A DNA stretch of 64,000 nt, taken from NCBI RefSeq assembly GCF_000963005.1, contig NZ_JZHZ01000007.1, forward strand, positions 3,132,056-3,196,055. The letters run 5' to 3'. The translations under genes were made by a program, and so were the position numbers. Positions 31,092 to 40,729 of the stretch are shown piece by piece. Under the pieces are notes generated by a model. It did not search any database. It was not told the origin of the DNA and saw only the letters and a list, made by a program, of their open reading frames with translations. Origin of the DNA: Xanthomonas sp. GPE 39 (GTDB lineage Bacteria; Pseudomonadota; Gammaproteobacteria; Xanthomonadales; Xanthomonadaceae). Every line of letters starts with the position of its first letter. Positions within the stretch are counted from its first letter, which is position 1.

Positions 31092-32807
31092 TCATTCGAA
31101 ACGGTCCTTTTCCTGCTCGCGCAGGCGATCACGGTCATCGTCGTTGACCTGGCACGGACCATGCACCGCAGCGGCGGGAACCAACCACCACATCCGCCGA
31201 TTGGACGCACCGACCAAAGTACTAGCGCGACGCTCGATACAACGCAGCATCGCCGTGTCCTGGACCAGCAGCCAGCGCCGTTGCGGTGCCTGCACCTGCC
31301 AGGCGATGCCACGACGCAATTGCTCGTCCCATGGCACAACAAAGCCAAAGGTAACAGCAGGCCGGTCGGCCATCAGCAAGTTCTGCTCCTTCCATGCGAC
31401 CAAACCAAGTTCGGCATTCGGGCCGATCCGGCGCCCGACCGCGTCCATCACCCCACGCGCAGAACTGGACACGTTGATCAGCGGATAGACCAGCAACCCC
31501 GCCAGCATCCAGACCAGGGTCAGCAGCGACACCATCGCCAGTTCAGGACGCCGCCGCGCAAAGACCATCAGGCTGATCACGCCCCACAACCCGATCACCA
31601 ACAGCGTCCAGCCCAGGAACTGCACGGCGGCCAAATCGATACCGCGCTCCTCCATCATTCGCGCGCGGAAGCCATGATGGAGCAGGATCGCCACACCGAC
31701 ACCGCCGATGACCAAGGTCAGCAACGCGGTAAAAGCGCGCAACACATGCTTGACCCCAGTCTTGCGTAACAACCCGGGGAGCAGCGGTGCCATCGCCAGG
31801 CACAGCATCGGCAACGCCGGCAGAACGTAGACATCACGCTTACCGCTCGGGATCGAGAAGAACAACACGATCAGCCCCCACCACACCAGCGGCAACAGGT
31901 AACGTGGATCGCGCCGACGCAGGCGTCGTGCCCAGGCCGGGATCGCCCAAGGCAAGGCCAGCAGCACCGGCAACCACATGCTTGGCATCACCCCGAAAAA
32001 GTACAGCGGCCCGTGCGCGTGGTCCCAGGACTTGGCATAGCGCCCGGCGGTCTGCCGGAACAGGATGTCGTTGAGATAGGCGCGGTATTCCGGCGCGTGC
32101 GCCGACAACGCAGTCGTCACCATCGGCACCAGCCAAAGCGACACCGCCACCAGAAACGCCAATGGCCCCAACCAGAAGCGCCGATCACGCACACCGACGA
32201 GGCAACCGCGCCAGTGCGCCAGCGAGGCCGCTGCGGCCGGCAGCACCATCAGCAACGCCAGCGCACCCACGCCCTTAGTGATCGTACCCAGGCCCGCAGC
32301 GAACCACCCTAACGCCCACAGCCGCCAATCCGGGCCACGCAATAGGTGGCGCAGCAGCGCGTAGTTGGCCAGGGTGATGTAGAACACCACCAATGGATCG
32401 ATTTGCGCCCTCTTCGCCTGGTAGGTGAATTGAAGGGCGAACAACAACGCGTAAGCCGCGTACATTCCGACCCGACGCGTCCACAGGCGCCGGCCCAGAT
32501 CGTAGACGCAGGCCAACGTGCCCAATCCCGCCAGCAACGACGGCAGCAGAAACGCCACCCGCCAGTTCCCCAGCAACGTGTAGACGCTGGCTTGCAGCCA
32601 CATCAGCATTGGCGGCTTGTCCGAGTACAACTCGGTCCCGCGACGCGGGAACAACCAATCGCCACTTTCCACCATCTGCTTGGCGACCAACGCAAAGCGC
32701 GGCTCGTCCGCCGGATGCGGATCGCGCAGACCAAGGCCGGCCCCGAGCACCAGCAAGGCCAGCACAGCCAGTAACCAGAACTCTCGGGACGCGCGGGTCT
32801 TCAGCAT
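31092..32807 (-). CDS. ArnT-like GT39 glycosyltransferase (inner membrane)
   Basis: A GT-C enzyme of 571 residues with about twelve transmembrane helices. The first periplasmic loop carries the catalytic DE motif (HPADEPRFALVAKQM) and SDKPPMLMWLQA, as in ArnT, which moves 4-amino-arabinose from a polyprenyl carrier to lipid A. No other arn genes are visible in the window, so the sugar may be different. The start MLKTRASREF was chosen because 86 upstream residues in frame overlap rsmB antisense. The C-terminus is charged. Confidence 0.85.
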   Translation of the reverse strand: MLKTRASREFWLLAVLALLVLGAGLGLRDPHPADEPRFALVAKQMVESGDWLFPRRGTELYSDKPPMLMWLQASVYTLLGNWRVAFLLPSLLAGLGTLACVYDLGRRLWTRRVGMYAAYALLFALQFTYQAKRAQIDPLVVFYITLANYALLRHLLRGPDWRLWALGWFAAGLGTITKGVGALALLMVLPAAAASLAHWRGCLVGVRDRRFWLGPLAFLVAVSLWLVPMVTTALSAHAPEYRAYLNDILFRQTAGRYAKSWDHAHGPLYFFGVMPSMWLPVLLALPWAIPAWARRLRRRDPRYLLPLVWWGLIVLFFSIPSGKRDVYVLPALPMLCLAMAPLLPGLLRKTGVKHVLRAFTALLTLVIGGVGVAILLHHGFRARMMEERGIDLAAVQFLGWTLLVIGLWGVISLMVFARRRPELAMVSLLTLVWMLAGLLVYPLINVSSSARGVMDAVGRRIGPNAELGLVAWKEQNLLMADRPAVTFGFVVPWDEQLRRGIAWQVQAPQRRWLLVQDTAMLRCIERRASTLVGASNRRMWWLVPAAAVHGPCQVNDDDRDRLREQEKDRFE

Positions 32808-32832
32808 GGGGCGCGATGATACCGGGGCCGGT

Positions 32833-34152
32833 TCATGCCGTCTTGCGCAAACGTGCGTAGAAGAACCCATCGGCGCCCTCCTCGCCAGGCAGACGCTGGC
32901 GGCCGCCACCACTGGGATGCCCGCAAGCCGCGCCCGGATCCTCCAGCACCGCGTCCGCGTGCCGCGCCAACATCGCCTGCAACTGCCGCGCATTCTCATC
33001 CTGCAGCAACGAACAGGTGGCATAGACCAGCACTCCGCCCGGCCGCAGCACCTGCCAACCGGCATCCAGCAGGCGCGCCTGCAACGCTTGCAACGCGATC
33101 AGGTCCTCGCGTCGCCGGTGCAACAGTACGTCCGGCTGACGCCGCACGATGCCGGTGGCCGAGCACGGCGCATCCAGCAGCACCGCGTCGAACGGCACCC
33201 CATCCCACCATGTCTGCGGCTGCGCCGCGTCGGCGGCCTGCAACCGAGCCTGCGTCCCGCTCCCGATACGCTCGAATGTCTCGCGCACGCGCTGCAGACG
33301 CCTGGCGTCCACGTCCAACGCGGTCAGGCACAGCGTCGGATCGCGTTCGAGCAAATGCGCGGATTTGCCCCCAGGCGCGGCGCAGGCGTCGAGCACGCGC
33401 GCACCCGGTGCAGGCGCCAGCACATCGGCGACCTGTTGCGCGGAGGCATCCTGTACCGAGACCCAGCCGTCGGCGAAACCAGGCAAGGCGCTCACTGCCA
33501 CCGGCACATGCAGACAAATCGCATCGGCGAGTGTCGGCGCTGCCTGCGCTGCGATGCCGGCATCGGCCAACGCCTGCAGGTAGGCCGCGCGCGTGCCGCG
33601 CTGGCGGTTGACCCGCAGCCATAGCGGCGCAGGTTGCTGACTGGCGACAAAGATCGCCTCGGCGTGTTCAGGCCAGTCGGCGCACAGCGCATCACGCAAC
33701 CACAGTGGCCAACCGGCATCGGCGGCAACCACCGGCAACCCGTCGCGCAATGCACGCCGCAGCAACGCATTGACCAACCCGGCCTGACGCGGCCGCTCCA
33801 GCGCACGCGTCGCCTCGACTGTCGCCGACAGCGCGGCATGCGGTGCCAACCCCAGCACGTCGAGCTGGGCGAAGCCAGCCAGCAACAAGGCGCGCAATTC
33901 GGCATCGCGTTGCGGCAACTGCTTCTGTAGCCACAACCGCAGCGCCGCCTCGTAGGCAGGACGCCGGCGCAACACGGCGAAGCAGATCGCCTCCACCAAC
34001 GCGCGGTCCCGCGCATCGGGCAACCCCGGCAGCGCAGCGGCAAGTTCGGCCTTCAACGAGCGACCGCGATCCATCACCGCCACCAACACCCGGGCAGCGA
34101 TAACGCGTGGCGCCACGCCAGGCGGCAATGGGAGAGATGACGTCACGCTCAT
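32833..34152 (-). CDS. rsmB: RsmB, 16S rRNA m5C967 methyltransferase
   Basis: Methylates cytosine 967 of 16S rRNA using S-adenosylmethionine. The 439 residues have an N-terminal NusB-like RNA-binding domain (about 1-140) and a Rossmann methyltransferase domain with [27 protein letters not shown] and the nucleophile in [12 protein letters not shown]. The start [12 protein letters not shown] lies 16 bases after fmt. The order def-fmt-rsmB is widely conserved. Confidence 0.96.
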   Translation of the reverse strand: MSVTSSLPLPPGVAPRVIAARVLVAVMDRGRSLKAELAAALPGLPDARDRALVEAICFAVLRRRPAYEAALRLWLQKQLPQRDAELRALLLAGFAQLDVLGLAPHAALSATVEATRALERPRQAGLVNALLRRALRDGLPVVAADAGWPLWLRDALCADWPEHAEAIFVASQQPAPLWLRVNRQRGTRAAYLQALADAGIAAQAAPTLADAICLHVPVAVSALPGFADGWVSVQDASAQQVADVLAPAPGARVLDACAAPGGKSAHLLERDPTLCLTALDVDARRLQRVRETFERIGSGTQARLQAADAAQPQTWWDGVPFDAVLLDAPCSATGIVRRQPDVLLHRRREDLIALQALQARLLDAGWQVLRPGGVLVYATCSLLQDENARQLQAMLARHADAVLEDPGAACGHPSGGGRQRLPGEEGADGFFYARLRKTA

Positions 34153-34168
34153 CGCAGCACTCGCCCCT

Positions 34169-35092
34169 TCAGACCGATGCCTGCAGATCGCGTCGCGCGT
34201 TGAGATAGTCGGCTGCGGTAATCGTCTTACCTCCCTCGCGCTGCAGTAAAAGCAGGCGCAACGCCCCCTGACCACACGCGATGTCGATGCCCTGCTTGGA
34301 CGCGGTCAGTAAGGTGCCAGGCTGCTGCTTATGCGCCAGATCGAGGGCGATTGCGCCGTGTATTCGCACCCGCTCGCCAGCCAGCACAACTTCAGCGACC
34401 GGCCACGGGGTGAAGGCACGCACCTGCCGCGCCAGATGCGCTGCCGATTGCTGCCAATCCAACCGCGCCTGCGCCTTGTCCAGCTTGTGCGCGTAGGTGA
34501 CACCCGTCTTTGGCTGCGGCTGCGCCACCGGGCGCAATCCCGCACGCAGCAGTCCCAGACCATCGGACAACACCTGCGCACCGAGTACAGCCAGGCGATC
34601 ATGCAATTGCCCGCCGGTCTCCGCTTCGTCGATCGGAGTGCGCTGCGAGAGCAGCACCGGACCGGTGTCCAGGCTGACGTCCATCTGCATCAGACACACA
34701 CCGGTCTCGGCATCCCCGGCCTCGATCGCGCGCTGGATCGGCGCGGCGCCACGCCAACGCGGGAGTAGCGAGGCATGCACATTCCAGCAGCCGTGAGTCG
34801 GAATGGCCAACACCGCCTTGGGCAGGATCAGGCCATAGGCGACCACCACCATCAGGTCCGGCCGCAGCGCGCGCAGAGCCTGCAGCGACTCCGGCGCACG
34901 CAGGGTCTTCGGTTGCAACACCGGAATACCGCGTGCCACCGCTTCCAACTTGACCGGCGAGGGGGTCACACCACGACCACGACCAGCAGGCCGGTCCGGC
35001 TGGGTATAGACCGCGACGACCTCATGGCGCTGCGCGGCCGCACGCAACGACGGCACGGCGAAATCCGGCGTACCGGCAAAGACGATTCTCAT
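34169..35092 (-). CDS. fmt: Methionyl-tRNA formyltransferase Fmt
   Basis: Formylates initiator Met-tRNA using 10-formyl-tetrahydrofolate. The 307 residues start [19 protein letters not shown]; an ATG two codons earlier is possible. The catalytic region reads [20 protein letters not shown], then [14 protein letters not shown]. The C-terminal domain follows. It is downstream of def by 106 bases and just before rsmB. Confidence 0.97.
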   Translation of the reverse strand: MRIVFAGTPDFAVPSLRAAAQRHEVVAVYTQPDRPAGRGRGVTPSPVKLEAVARGIPVLQPKTLRAPESLQALRALRPDLMVVVAYGLILPKAVLAIPTHGCWNVHASLLPRWRGAAPIQRAIEAGDAETGVCLMQMDVSLDTGPVLLSQRTPIDEAETGGQLHDRLAVLGAQVLSDGLGLLRAGLRPVAQPQPKTGVTYAHKLDKAQARLDWQQSAAHLARQVRAFTPWPVAEVVLAGERVRIHGAIALDLAHKQQPGTLLTASKQGIDIACGQGALRLLLLQREGGKTITAADYLNARRDLQASV

Positions 35093-35198
35093 TGGCAAAG
35101 GATGTCGAAAAAGGAAAAGAGAAATGCGCCAGGGCAGACCGTGCCCAACCCAACAGCGGCGCTACCGCGCCCACACGAGACTGGGCACTGCCAAGCTC

Positions 35199-35711
35199 TC
35201 AGGCCACGTGCTTGCGTGCTTTCGCCAGCTTCTTGCGCACCATTTCCCGCTTGAGCGGGGACAGGTAGTCGACAAACAACTTACCGTCGAGGTGATCCAT
35301 CTCGTGCTGCACGCACACTGCCAGCAGGCCGTCGGTGGTCAACTCCTGTGGCTGGCCCTGACGGTCGAGGTAGCGCACGGTGATGGACTCGGAGCGGGTC
35401 ACATCGGCGTAGATCCCAGGCACCGACAGACAGCCCTCTTGGTGCACCTGCTCGCCTTCGCGCTGCACGATCTGCGGATTGACGAACACCTGCGGGGCAT
35501 TCTTCTCCTCGCTCACATCGATCACCATGAAGCGCTTGTGCACGTCCACCTGGCTGGCCGCCAGGCCGATACCGGGCGCGTCGTACATGGTGTCGAACAT
35601 GTCGTCGAGCAAATGCTGGAAGGCCGCACTGGTGACTTGGGCAGGATCGACGGGCTCGGCCTTGGTACGCAGGCGCGAATCTGGAAACTCGAGAATAGGA
35701 AGCAGGGCCAT
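35199..35711 (-). CDS. def: Peptide deformylase Def
   Basis: Removes the N-formyl group from nascent proteins. The 170 residues contain the three family motifs: GIGLAASQ (47-54), EGCLSVPG with metal ligand C94, and QHEMDHLDG with H136, E137 and H140. The start [14 protein letters not shown] is standard. It is divergent from the LysM gene, with 139 bases between them. Confidence 0.98.
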   Translation of the reverse strand: MALLPILEFPDSRLRTKAEPVDPAQVTSAAFQHLLDDMFDTMYDAPGIGLAASQVDVHKRFMVIDVSEEKNAPQVFVNPQIVQREGEQVHQEGCLSVPGIYADVTRSESITVRYLDRQGQPQELTTDGLLAVCVQHEMDHLDGKLFVDYLSPLKREMVRKKLAKARKHVA

Positions 35712-35785
35712 AGCGGTACCCAAGATGGGGGCGCCGGACAATTCGGCAAGACCTCGCAGATTCTACCCGTTTCTGAGCTGGGCGC

Positions 35786-35816
35786 TTGCGCCGCGCCCAT
35801 GATTCTGGACTATAGT
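35786..35816 (+). promoter_or_regulatory. Probable promoter of the LysM gene
   Basis: TTGCGC (35786-35791) and TATAGT (35811-35816) with a 19-base spacer, ending 34 bases before the LysM start codon. The -10 is good, the spacer a little long. Confidence 0.45.
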
Positions 35817-35850
35817 GCGCCAACCTGTTGGGGAATCAGGCTCCGTCCTT

Positions 35851-36984
35851 ATGTTAAATCGACTCCGCACGGTCGTCGCCGTCGCGATGTTCACCGTGGC
35901 GATCTACGCCGCTTCCGCGAGCATCGCCGCCGAGCATCCAGATACCTATGTGGTGCGCAAAGGCGACACCCTTTGGGACATTGCCGGGCGCTTCCTAGGC
36001 AAACCATGGTTGTGGCCGGAAATCTGGCAGGCCAACCCCCAGGTACGCAATCCGCATCTGATCTACCCCGGCGACGTTCTCAGCCTGGCTTATCTGGATC
36101 GGGTCGCCCACGCCGAGATCAAACCAGGGCCACGCCAGGAGGCACCGATCGATGCGATCCCACTCTCCCAGGTCGAACCGTTCCTGAAGAATCTGCGCGT
36201 GGTCGACCGCATCGACGGCCTGCCCTATGTGGTCGGCCTTGAAGACAACCGCATGCGCGCCACCACCGGACAACTGGTCTACGCCGTCGGGCTGGGGACG
36301 TCCCAGGTCGGACAGCGCTATGCCATCGTGCGCCCGACCGTGCGCTACGTCCTGCCCAAGCTCAGCGACGACCTCGACAGCACAGGCCACAGCATCCCGG
36401 GCAGCGGCAACCTCTGGCAGAACTTCGTGCCACCGGACAAGCGCCGTGAATCACTGGGCTACGAACTGGCCCAGGTCAACATTGGCACTGTCACGCACGC
36501 GTCAGGCAACGACAACCAGGCCACCACCCTGTTGTTGCAGGACAGCGCGCGCGAAGTGCGCGCCGGCGACCGTTTGATCGCGGTCGAGGCACATCCATAC
36601 GATCTGCAATTCGTACCGCATCCAGCATCCGAGCAGGCACTGGCGGCCGGAATTCGCGTGCTGGCGGTGGCTGACGCGTTCAGCGTAGCCGGCCCACGCG
36701 ATGTAATCGCCCTGTCCGGTGGCCGCCGCGAGGGCATCGACAACGGCAGCGTGGTCTCGCTGTGGCGTCATGGCACGCGAGTCAACGACCGCCTAGCTCG
36801 CCCCAACACCTCGCGCGCCAACGACGGATTCACCGGCGGTAGCGGCAGCGTGGCGCTGCCGGACGAATACGCCGCCCATGCCATGGTGTTCCGCACCTTC
36901 GACAAGGTCAGCTATGCGCTGGTGATGGACGGCATCAAACCCACTCGCATCGGCTACGACGCCAAGCATCCGGACGCACACTGA
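35851..36984 (+). CDS. Secreted LysM-domain protein
   Basis: A 377-residue exported protein. Signal peptide MLNRLRTVVAVAMFTVAI to ASIAAE, then a LysM domain at about 33-79 (TYVVRKGDTLWDIAGRFLG, LIYPGDVLSL) that should bind peptidoglycan. The remaining about 300 residues are a conserved domain of unknown function with REGIDNGSVVSLWR. This gene next to def and dprA is conserved in gammaproteobacteria. The start was set at the signal-peptide ATG because the probable -10 element lies upstream of it and would exclude the longer frame. Confidence 0.88.
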   Translation: MLNRLRTVVAVAMFTVAIYAASASIAAEHPDTYVVRKGDTLWDIAGRFLGKPWLWPEIWQANPQVRNPHLIYPGDVLSLAYLDRVAHAEIKPGPRQEAPIDAIPLSQVEPFLKNLRVVDRIDGLPYVVGLEDNRMRATTGQLVYAVGLGTSQVGQRYAIVRPTVRYVLPKLSDDLDSTGHSIPGSGNLWQNFVPPDKRRESLGYELAQVNIGTVTHASGNDNQATTLLLQDSAREVRAGDRLIAVEAHPYDLQFVPHPASEQALAAGIRVLAVADAFSVAGPRDVIALSGGRREGIDNGSVVSLWRHGTRVNDRLARPNTSRANDGFTGGSGSVALPDEYAAHAMVFRTFDKVSYALVMDGIKPTRIGYDAKHPDAH

Positions 36985-37065
36985 GCCGCGCACGCGGAGT
37001 AGTCCTACGATAGAAACAGGCTGCGCCCGAGTGCGCCGCCTGCCTTCGCGGCCCAGTCTGGGTGC

Positions 37066-38226
37066 ATGTCCCACGCACCCCAATCTCCACACCCGGACGA
37101 CGAGAATGCCGCATTGCTGGCACTATCGCTGGCAGGCGGTGCCTGCGCCCCACGCCGGCACTTGCTACAGCACCACGGCAGTCCTGCAGCCGCCCTGGAT
37201 GCGGGACCCATCGCCTGGCGCGCTGCCGGCCTAGAACCGGCACAGATCGCAGCGCTGCGCCAGCCCGATCAAGACGCACTCGATACCGCACAACGTTGGC
37301 TGGCCGGGCCACGCCGACACCTGCTCGGCTGCCACGACCCGGATTACCCGGCACTGCTGCTGCGCATACCGAACCCACCATTAGCGCTGTACGTGGACGG
37401 CGACCCCTCCGTCATGTGGCACCCGGCAGTGGCTATCGTTGGCAGCCGCGCTCCCAGCGCAGGCGGGCGCGACAATGCCGCATGCTTCGCCCTAGCGCTA
37501 GCGACAGCAGGAATCGCGGTGACAAGCGGCATGGCTGCCGGAATCGATGCCGCCGCACACACCGCCGTACTATCGCACCAGGGCGGCCTCACCCTCGCCG
37601 TGGTCGGCACCGGCCCTGATCTAGCCTACCCGCGCCAAAACGCGGAACTGCGCGAGCGCATTGCGGCACATGGCGCGGTGATCAGCGAATATCCGCCCGG
37701 CACACCACCAAGAGCCGGCCACTTCCCGGCCCGCAACCGCATCATCGCCGGGCTGAGCCTGGCAACCGTCGTCATCGAGGCCGCCACACGCTCGGGCGCA
37801 CTAATCACCGCGCGCTTGTCCAGCGAAGCCGGGCGCGAGGTCTTCGCACTTCCCGGCTCGATCCACAACCCCCTGGCACGCGGCTGCCATCGCCTGATTC
37901 GCGATGGCGCCGGGCTGGTGGAAAGCGCCGAGGAGGTCCTGACCGGTATCGCGCCATTAGCCGCCGAACTGGCAGACGCCTTGCGTGGACGCCTGTCCAC
38001 CCCCATCCAAGGAAAAGGAAATGGCAGCGACCACCGTGCCACGCCAGACTTCCCCGACCCCGACTACCAGCGCTTGTGGCAGGCGTTGGGACATGACCCC
38101 ATCTGTATGGATTCGCTGATCATACGCAGCGGATTGACGGCTGCAGCGGTGTCCTCCATGCTGCTGACCATGGAACTGGATGGCTACGTGGCGGTTGAAC
38201 GCGGTCGTTACACCCGCAAAACCTAG
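37066..38226 (+). CDS. dprA: DprA, DNA processing protein (natural transformation)
   Basis: Binds incoming single-stranded DNA and loads RecA during natural transformation. The 386 residues contain an N-terminal SAM-like part, a Rossmann domain with [37 protein letters not shown] and [13 protein letters not shown], and a C-terminal winged-helix (about 325-386) starting [12 protein letters not shown]. Complete and apparently functional. smg follows after 43 bases. Confidence 0.95.
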   Translation: MSHAPQSPHPDDENAALLALSLAGGACAPRRHLLQHHGSPAAALDAGPIAWRAAGLEPAQIAALRQPDQDALDTAQRWLAGPRRHLLGCHDPDYPALLLRIPNPPLALYVDGDPSVMWHPAVAIVGSRAPSAGGRDNAACFALALATAGIAVTSGMAAGIDAAAHTAVLSHQGGLTLAVVGTGPDLAYPRQNAELRERIAAHGAVISEYPPGTPPRAGHFPARNRIIAGLSLATVVIEAATRSGALITARLSSEAGREVFALPGSIHNPLARGCHRLIRDGAGLVESAEEVLTGIAPLAAELADALRGRLSTPIQGKGNGSDHRATPDFPDPDYQRLWQALGHDPICMDSLIIRSGLTAAAVSSMLLTMELDGYVAVERGRYTRKT

Positions 38227-38269
38227 TTTCTTCACCTCCACAGCGTCTGCCGACGCAGGCCGAGGGGCA

Positions 38270-38743
38270 ATGAAAGAGAGCATTCTGGATGTATTGCTGT
38301 ACCTGTTCGAACACTATTTCAGCGAAGACGCGGACCCGGTTCGTGATCGCGACTCCCTCCAGAATGGCCTGATCCAGGCAGGTTTCAGCCCCACCGAAAT
38401 CAGCAAGGCGTTCGACTGGCTCGATGCCCTGGCAGATCAGCGCCCGGCGGTAGCGCAACCGCGTATCGACGGCCCGATCCGGCTCTATCACGGACCGGAG
38501 CTGGATAAGCTGGATGTGGAATGCCGCGGTTTTCTGCTGTTCCTGGAACAACACGGCATCCTGGACAGCGACCAGCGCGAGTTGGTGCTGGACCGCGCCA
38601 TGGCACTGGACCAGGACGAACTGGATCTGGACGACCTGAAATGGGTGGTGCTGATGGTTCTGTTCAACCAGCCCGGCGCCGAGGCAGCCTACGCATGGAT
38701 GGAGACGCAGATGTTCGTCGACGAACCCGAGCCACTGCACTGA
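38270..38743 (+). CDS. smg: Smg family protein (DUF494)
   Basis: Small conserved protein of 157 residues, function unclear, found between dprA and topA in many gammaproteobacteria. It starts [17 protein letters not shown] and contains [40 protein letters not shown] and a C-terminal acidic end. The ATG chosen is the usual Smg start; the longer frame begins inside dprA. Confidence 0.92.
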   Translation: MKESILDVLLYLFEHYFSEDADPVRDRDSLQNGLIQAGFSPTEISKAFDWLDALADQRPAVAQPRIDGPIRLYHGPELDKLDVECRGFLLFLEQHGILDSDQRELVLDRAMALDQDELDLDDLKWVVLMVLFNQPGAEAAYAWMETQMFVDEPEPLH

Positions 38744-38766
38744 GACACTAGACGGCGATTGCACGG

Positions 38767-39525
38767 ATGCACACAAAAGACGCCAACATTCTCTGGCATT
38801 ACATAGACGCAGCACGCGAGCGGCACGGCCCGCTGAGTGCACAAACGCTGCGCACACGCCTGGACGAAGGCTTACTAACTCGCGACAACTTGGTCTGGCG
38901 CGAGGGCATGACCTCGTGGCAGCCACTGCATACCGTCGCTTTAGAGCTTGAGCTACGCCTCCCGGCGACACCACCACCATTGCCGCCGCTGGATGCACGC
39001 GCATCCAGCCCAACGACGAAGGCACCTGCACGGCACCGTGGTTTGCCCGGTTGCGCTATCGCCGCCATCGTCGCAGTCGGTGCGAGCGTCGCACTGATAC
39101 CGGTACTGGCCATTCTCGCCGCCATCGCCATACCGCTTTATCAAAGCTATCTGGCGCGCTCACAGGTCATCCTGGCACTGGGCAGCCTGACACCACTACA
39201 GACCGAAATCGCCAAGTTCGCTACACAACATCCGCGTTGCGCAACGAATAGCGATATTGATTTCGGCATGTCACAACACGACACCATGCCTTTGATCGGC
39301 CAGATCCGCATCGGCCGCCTCGACAACGGCCACTGCGGCCTGGAAGCCACACTGCGCACACCCAACCGCACCAGGCTCGATGGCAAAGCACTGTGGCTGG
39401 ACTACGATGCGCGAAGCTCCACGTGGCACTGCAGCTCCAGCCTAAACCAACACGACCTGCCTGCTCAGTGCCAAGGCACCAGCCTAAACCACCGTGACCT
39501 GCCTACTCAGTGCCACGGCCAGTGA
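38767..39525 (+). CDS. GYF_2 domain membrane protein with pilin-like segment
   Basis: A 252-residue protein of unknown function. Residues 9-60 form a GYF_2-type domain (WHYIDAARERHGPLSAQTL, LVWREGMTSWQPL). A proline-rich linker follows, then a hydrophobic helix at about 96-122 leading into AIPLYQSYLARSQV, which looks like the N-terminal helix of type IV pilin-like proteins. The rest is a soluble domain with cysteines. The last 28 residues are two copies of a 14-residue unit (SLNQHDLPAQCQG and SLNHRDLPTQCHG). The next gene has a paralogous N-terminal domain, so the two probably work together. Confidence 0.75.
   Translation: MHTKDANILWHYIDAARERHGPLSAQTLRTRLDEGLLTRDNLVWREGMTSWQPLHTVALELELRLPATPPPLPPLDARASSPTTKAPARHRGLPGCAIAAIVAVGASVALIPVLAILAAIAIPLYQSYLARSQVILALGSLTPLQTEIAKFATQHPRCATNSDIDFGMSQHDTMPLIGQIRIGRLDNGHCGLEATLRTPNRTRLDGKALWLDYDARSSTWHCSSSLNQHDLPAQCQGTSLNHRDLPTQCHGQ
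39439..39522 (+). repeat. Tandem duplication of 42 bases inside the GYF_2/pilin-like gene
   Basis: 39439-39480 and 39481-39522 are adjacent 42-base units starting AGCCTAAACCA, about 34 of 42 bases identical, in frame and ending at the stop codon. They give two 14-residue peptide copies. Confidence 0.85.
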
Positions 39526-39562
39526 ACAGCACACTTTTTTCAACAACAATCCGGGGATACAC

Positions 39563-40483
39563 ATGCGTGAGTGGTACTACGCCGATGCGGCGCAGCAGCA
39601 ACATGGACCGATGCCAGCCACCGACTTGCAACAGTGCTTCCAACGCGGCGAGATCAACCTGTCCACTCTGGTTTGGCGGGATGGCCTCAGCGAGTGGCGC
39701 AAGCTGGCCGAGTGCGCCGACGAACTCGACCTGACTCAGCCACCAGCGCGCACGATGGCAGACACCCCGACAACGGCTCCGCAGTCAGACCAGACGCTAC
39801 CCGATGCCTGGAAAGTAGCCAGACCTGTTGGGGCGCAATCCACCTATGCGATCCCCAGCGCATGGTCAGACAGTGACTCGTGCGGCGAGGTGGTGCAAGC
39901 CGGCTTTTGGAAGCGCGTCGCCGCCTATCTGATCGACGCCACGCTGATCAGCACCGTCGCCAATGTGATCCAGTTTGTGATCATGCTCGCCTTCTTTGGC
40001 GCTCACGGCTTCCGCAATCCTCCTAATCCTTCGACCGCCAGCGGCATCACCATGCTGCTGGCGATATACCTACTGCAACTGACAATCTTGACGCTCTACT
40101 ACGGCCTGTGCCACAGCTCCACCAAGCAGGCAACGCTGGGCAAGATGGTAATCGGCATCAAGGTGGTCCGCGGCGATGGCAGCCGCATCAGCTTTGCCCG
40201 GGCCATCGGTCGCTACTTCGGCTTCATGCTGAGCAGCGTGACTATCGGCCTCGGCTTCCTGATGGCCGCCTTCACCGAGCGCAAGCAGGCCCTGCACGAC
40301 ATGCTCTGCGATACCCTGGTCGTGGACAAATGGGCCTACACCGACCATCCAGAGCGGCAGCAACGCAAGCTCGGCACGGCCACGGTGGTGACCCTGACGC
40401 TGTTCGGCATCCTGATATCGGCGGTGGTACTGGTGATAGCGCTGTTGTTGATCAGAATAGCCTTCCAGGGCAAATTGCACTGA
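39563..40483 (+). CDS. GYF_2 and RDD-domain membrane protein
   Basis: A 306-residue protein: N-terminal GYF_2 domain (MREWYYADAAQQQHGPMPA to LVWRDGLSEWRKL), linker, then an RDD domain with transmembrane helices starting AGFWKRVAAYLIDATLIS and containing TLGKMVIGIKVVRGDG and KQALHDMLCDTLVV. A last helix TVVTLTLFGILISAVVLVI precedes the C-terminus. RDD proteins are often transporters or membrane scaffolds. The GYF_2 part is homologous to that of the preceding gene. The start MREWYYAD was chosen because the longer frame overlaps it. Confidence 0.82.
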   Translation: MREWYYADAAQQQHGPMPATDLQQCFQRGEINLSTLVWRDGLSEWRKLAECADELDLTQPPARTMADTPTTAPQSDQTLPDAWKVARPVGAQSTYAIPSAWSDSDSCGEVVQAGFWKRVAAYLIDATLISTVANVIQFVIMLAFFGAHGFRNPPNPSTASGITMLLAIYLLQLTILTLYYGLCHSSTKQATLGKMVIGIKVVRGDGSRISFARAIGRYFGFMLSSVTIGLGFLMAAFTERKQALHDMLCDTLVVDKWAYTDHPERQQRKLGTATVVTLTLFGILISAVVLVIALLLIRIAFQGKLH

Positions 40484-40729
40484 GCGCTCTGCGCTGTGAC
40501 AACAACGCCAACAAAACGGGGCACCCGACCGCATGGCGCAACGGTCCCAGCTTGACAGCAGACGCCAGACATGGGCACTAATAAATAAGCAACCTAGCTG
40601 AACGCTCGGGGTATCTGCCCCGGGTAAAGGCATCCATGCGACACCGCAGCGCTTCACTAACCGGAGCAATTGCGCCACCCTACCGCCCCGGGGCATCCAC
40701 CGCCCCCGTCCATCGAAGCCCGACGCCCC

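Noticed and set aside
40552-40584. TTGACA with TAATAA as a topA promoter
   Set aside because: Spacing is 21 bases, too long for a normal promoter; other alignments give poor -10 matches.
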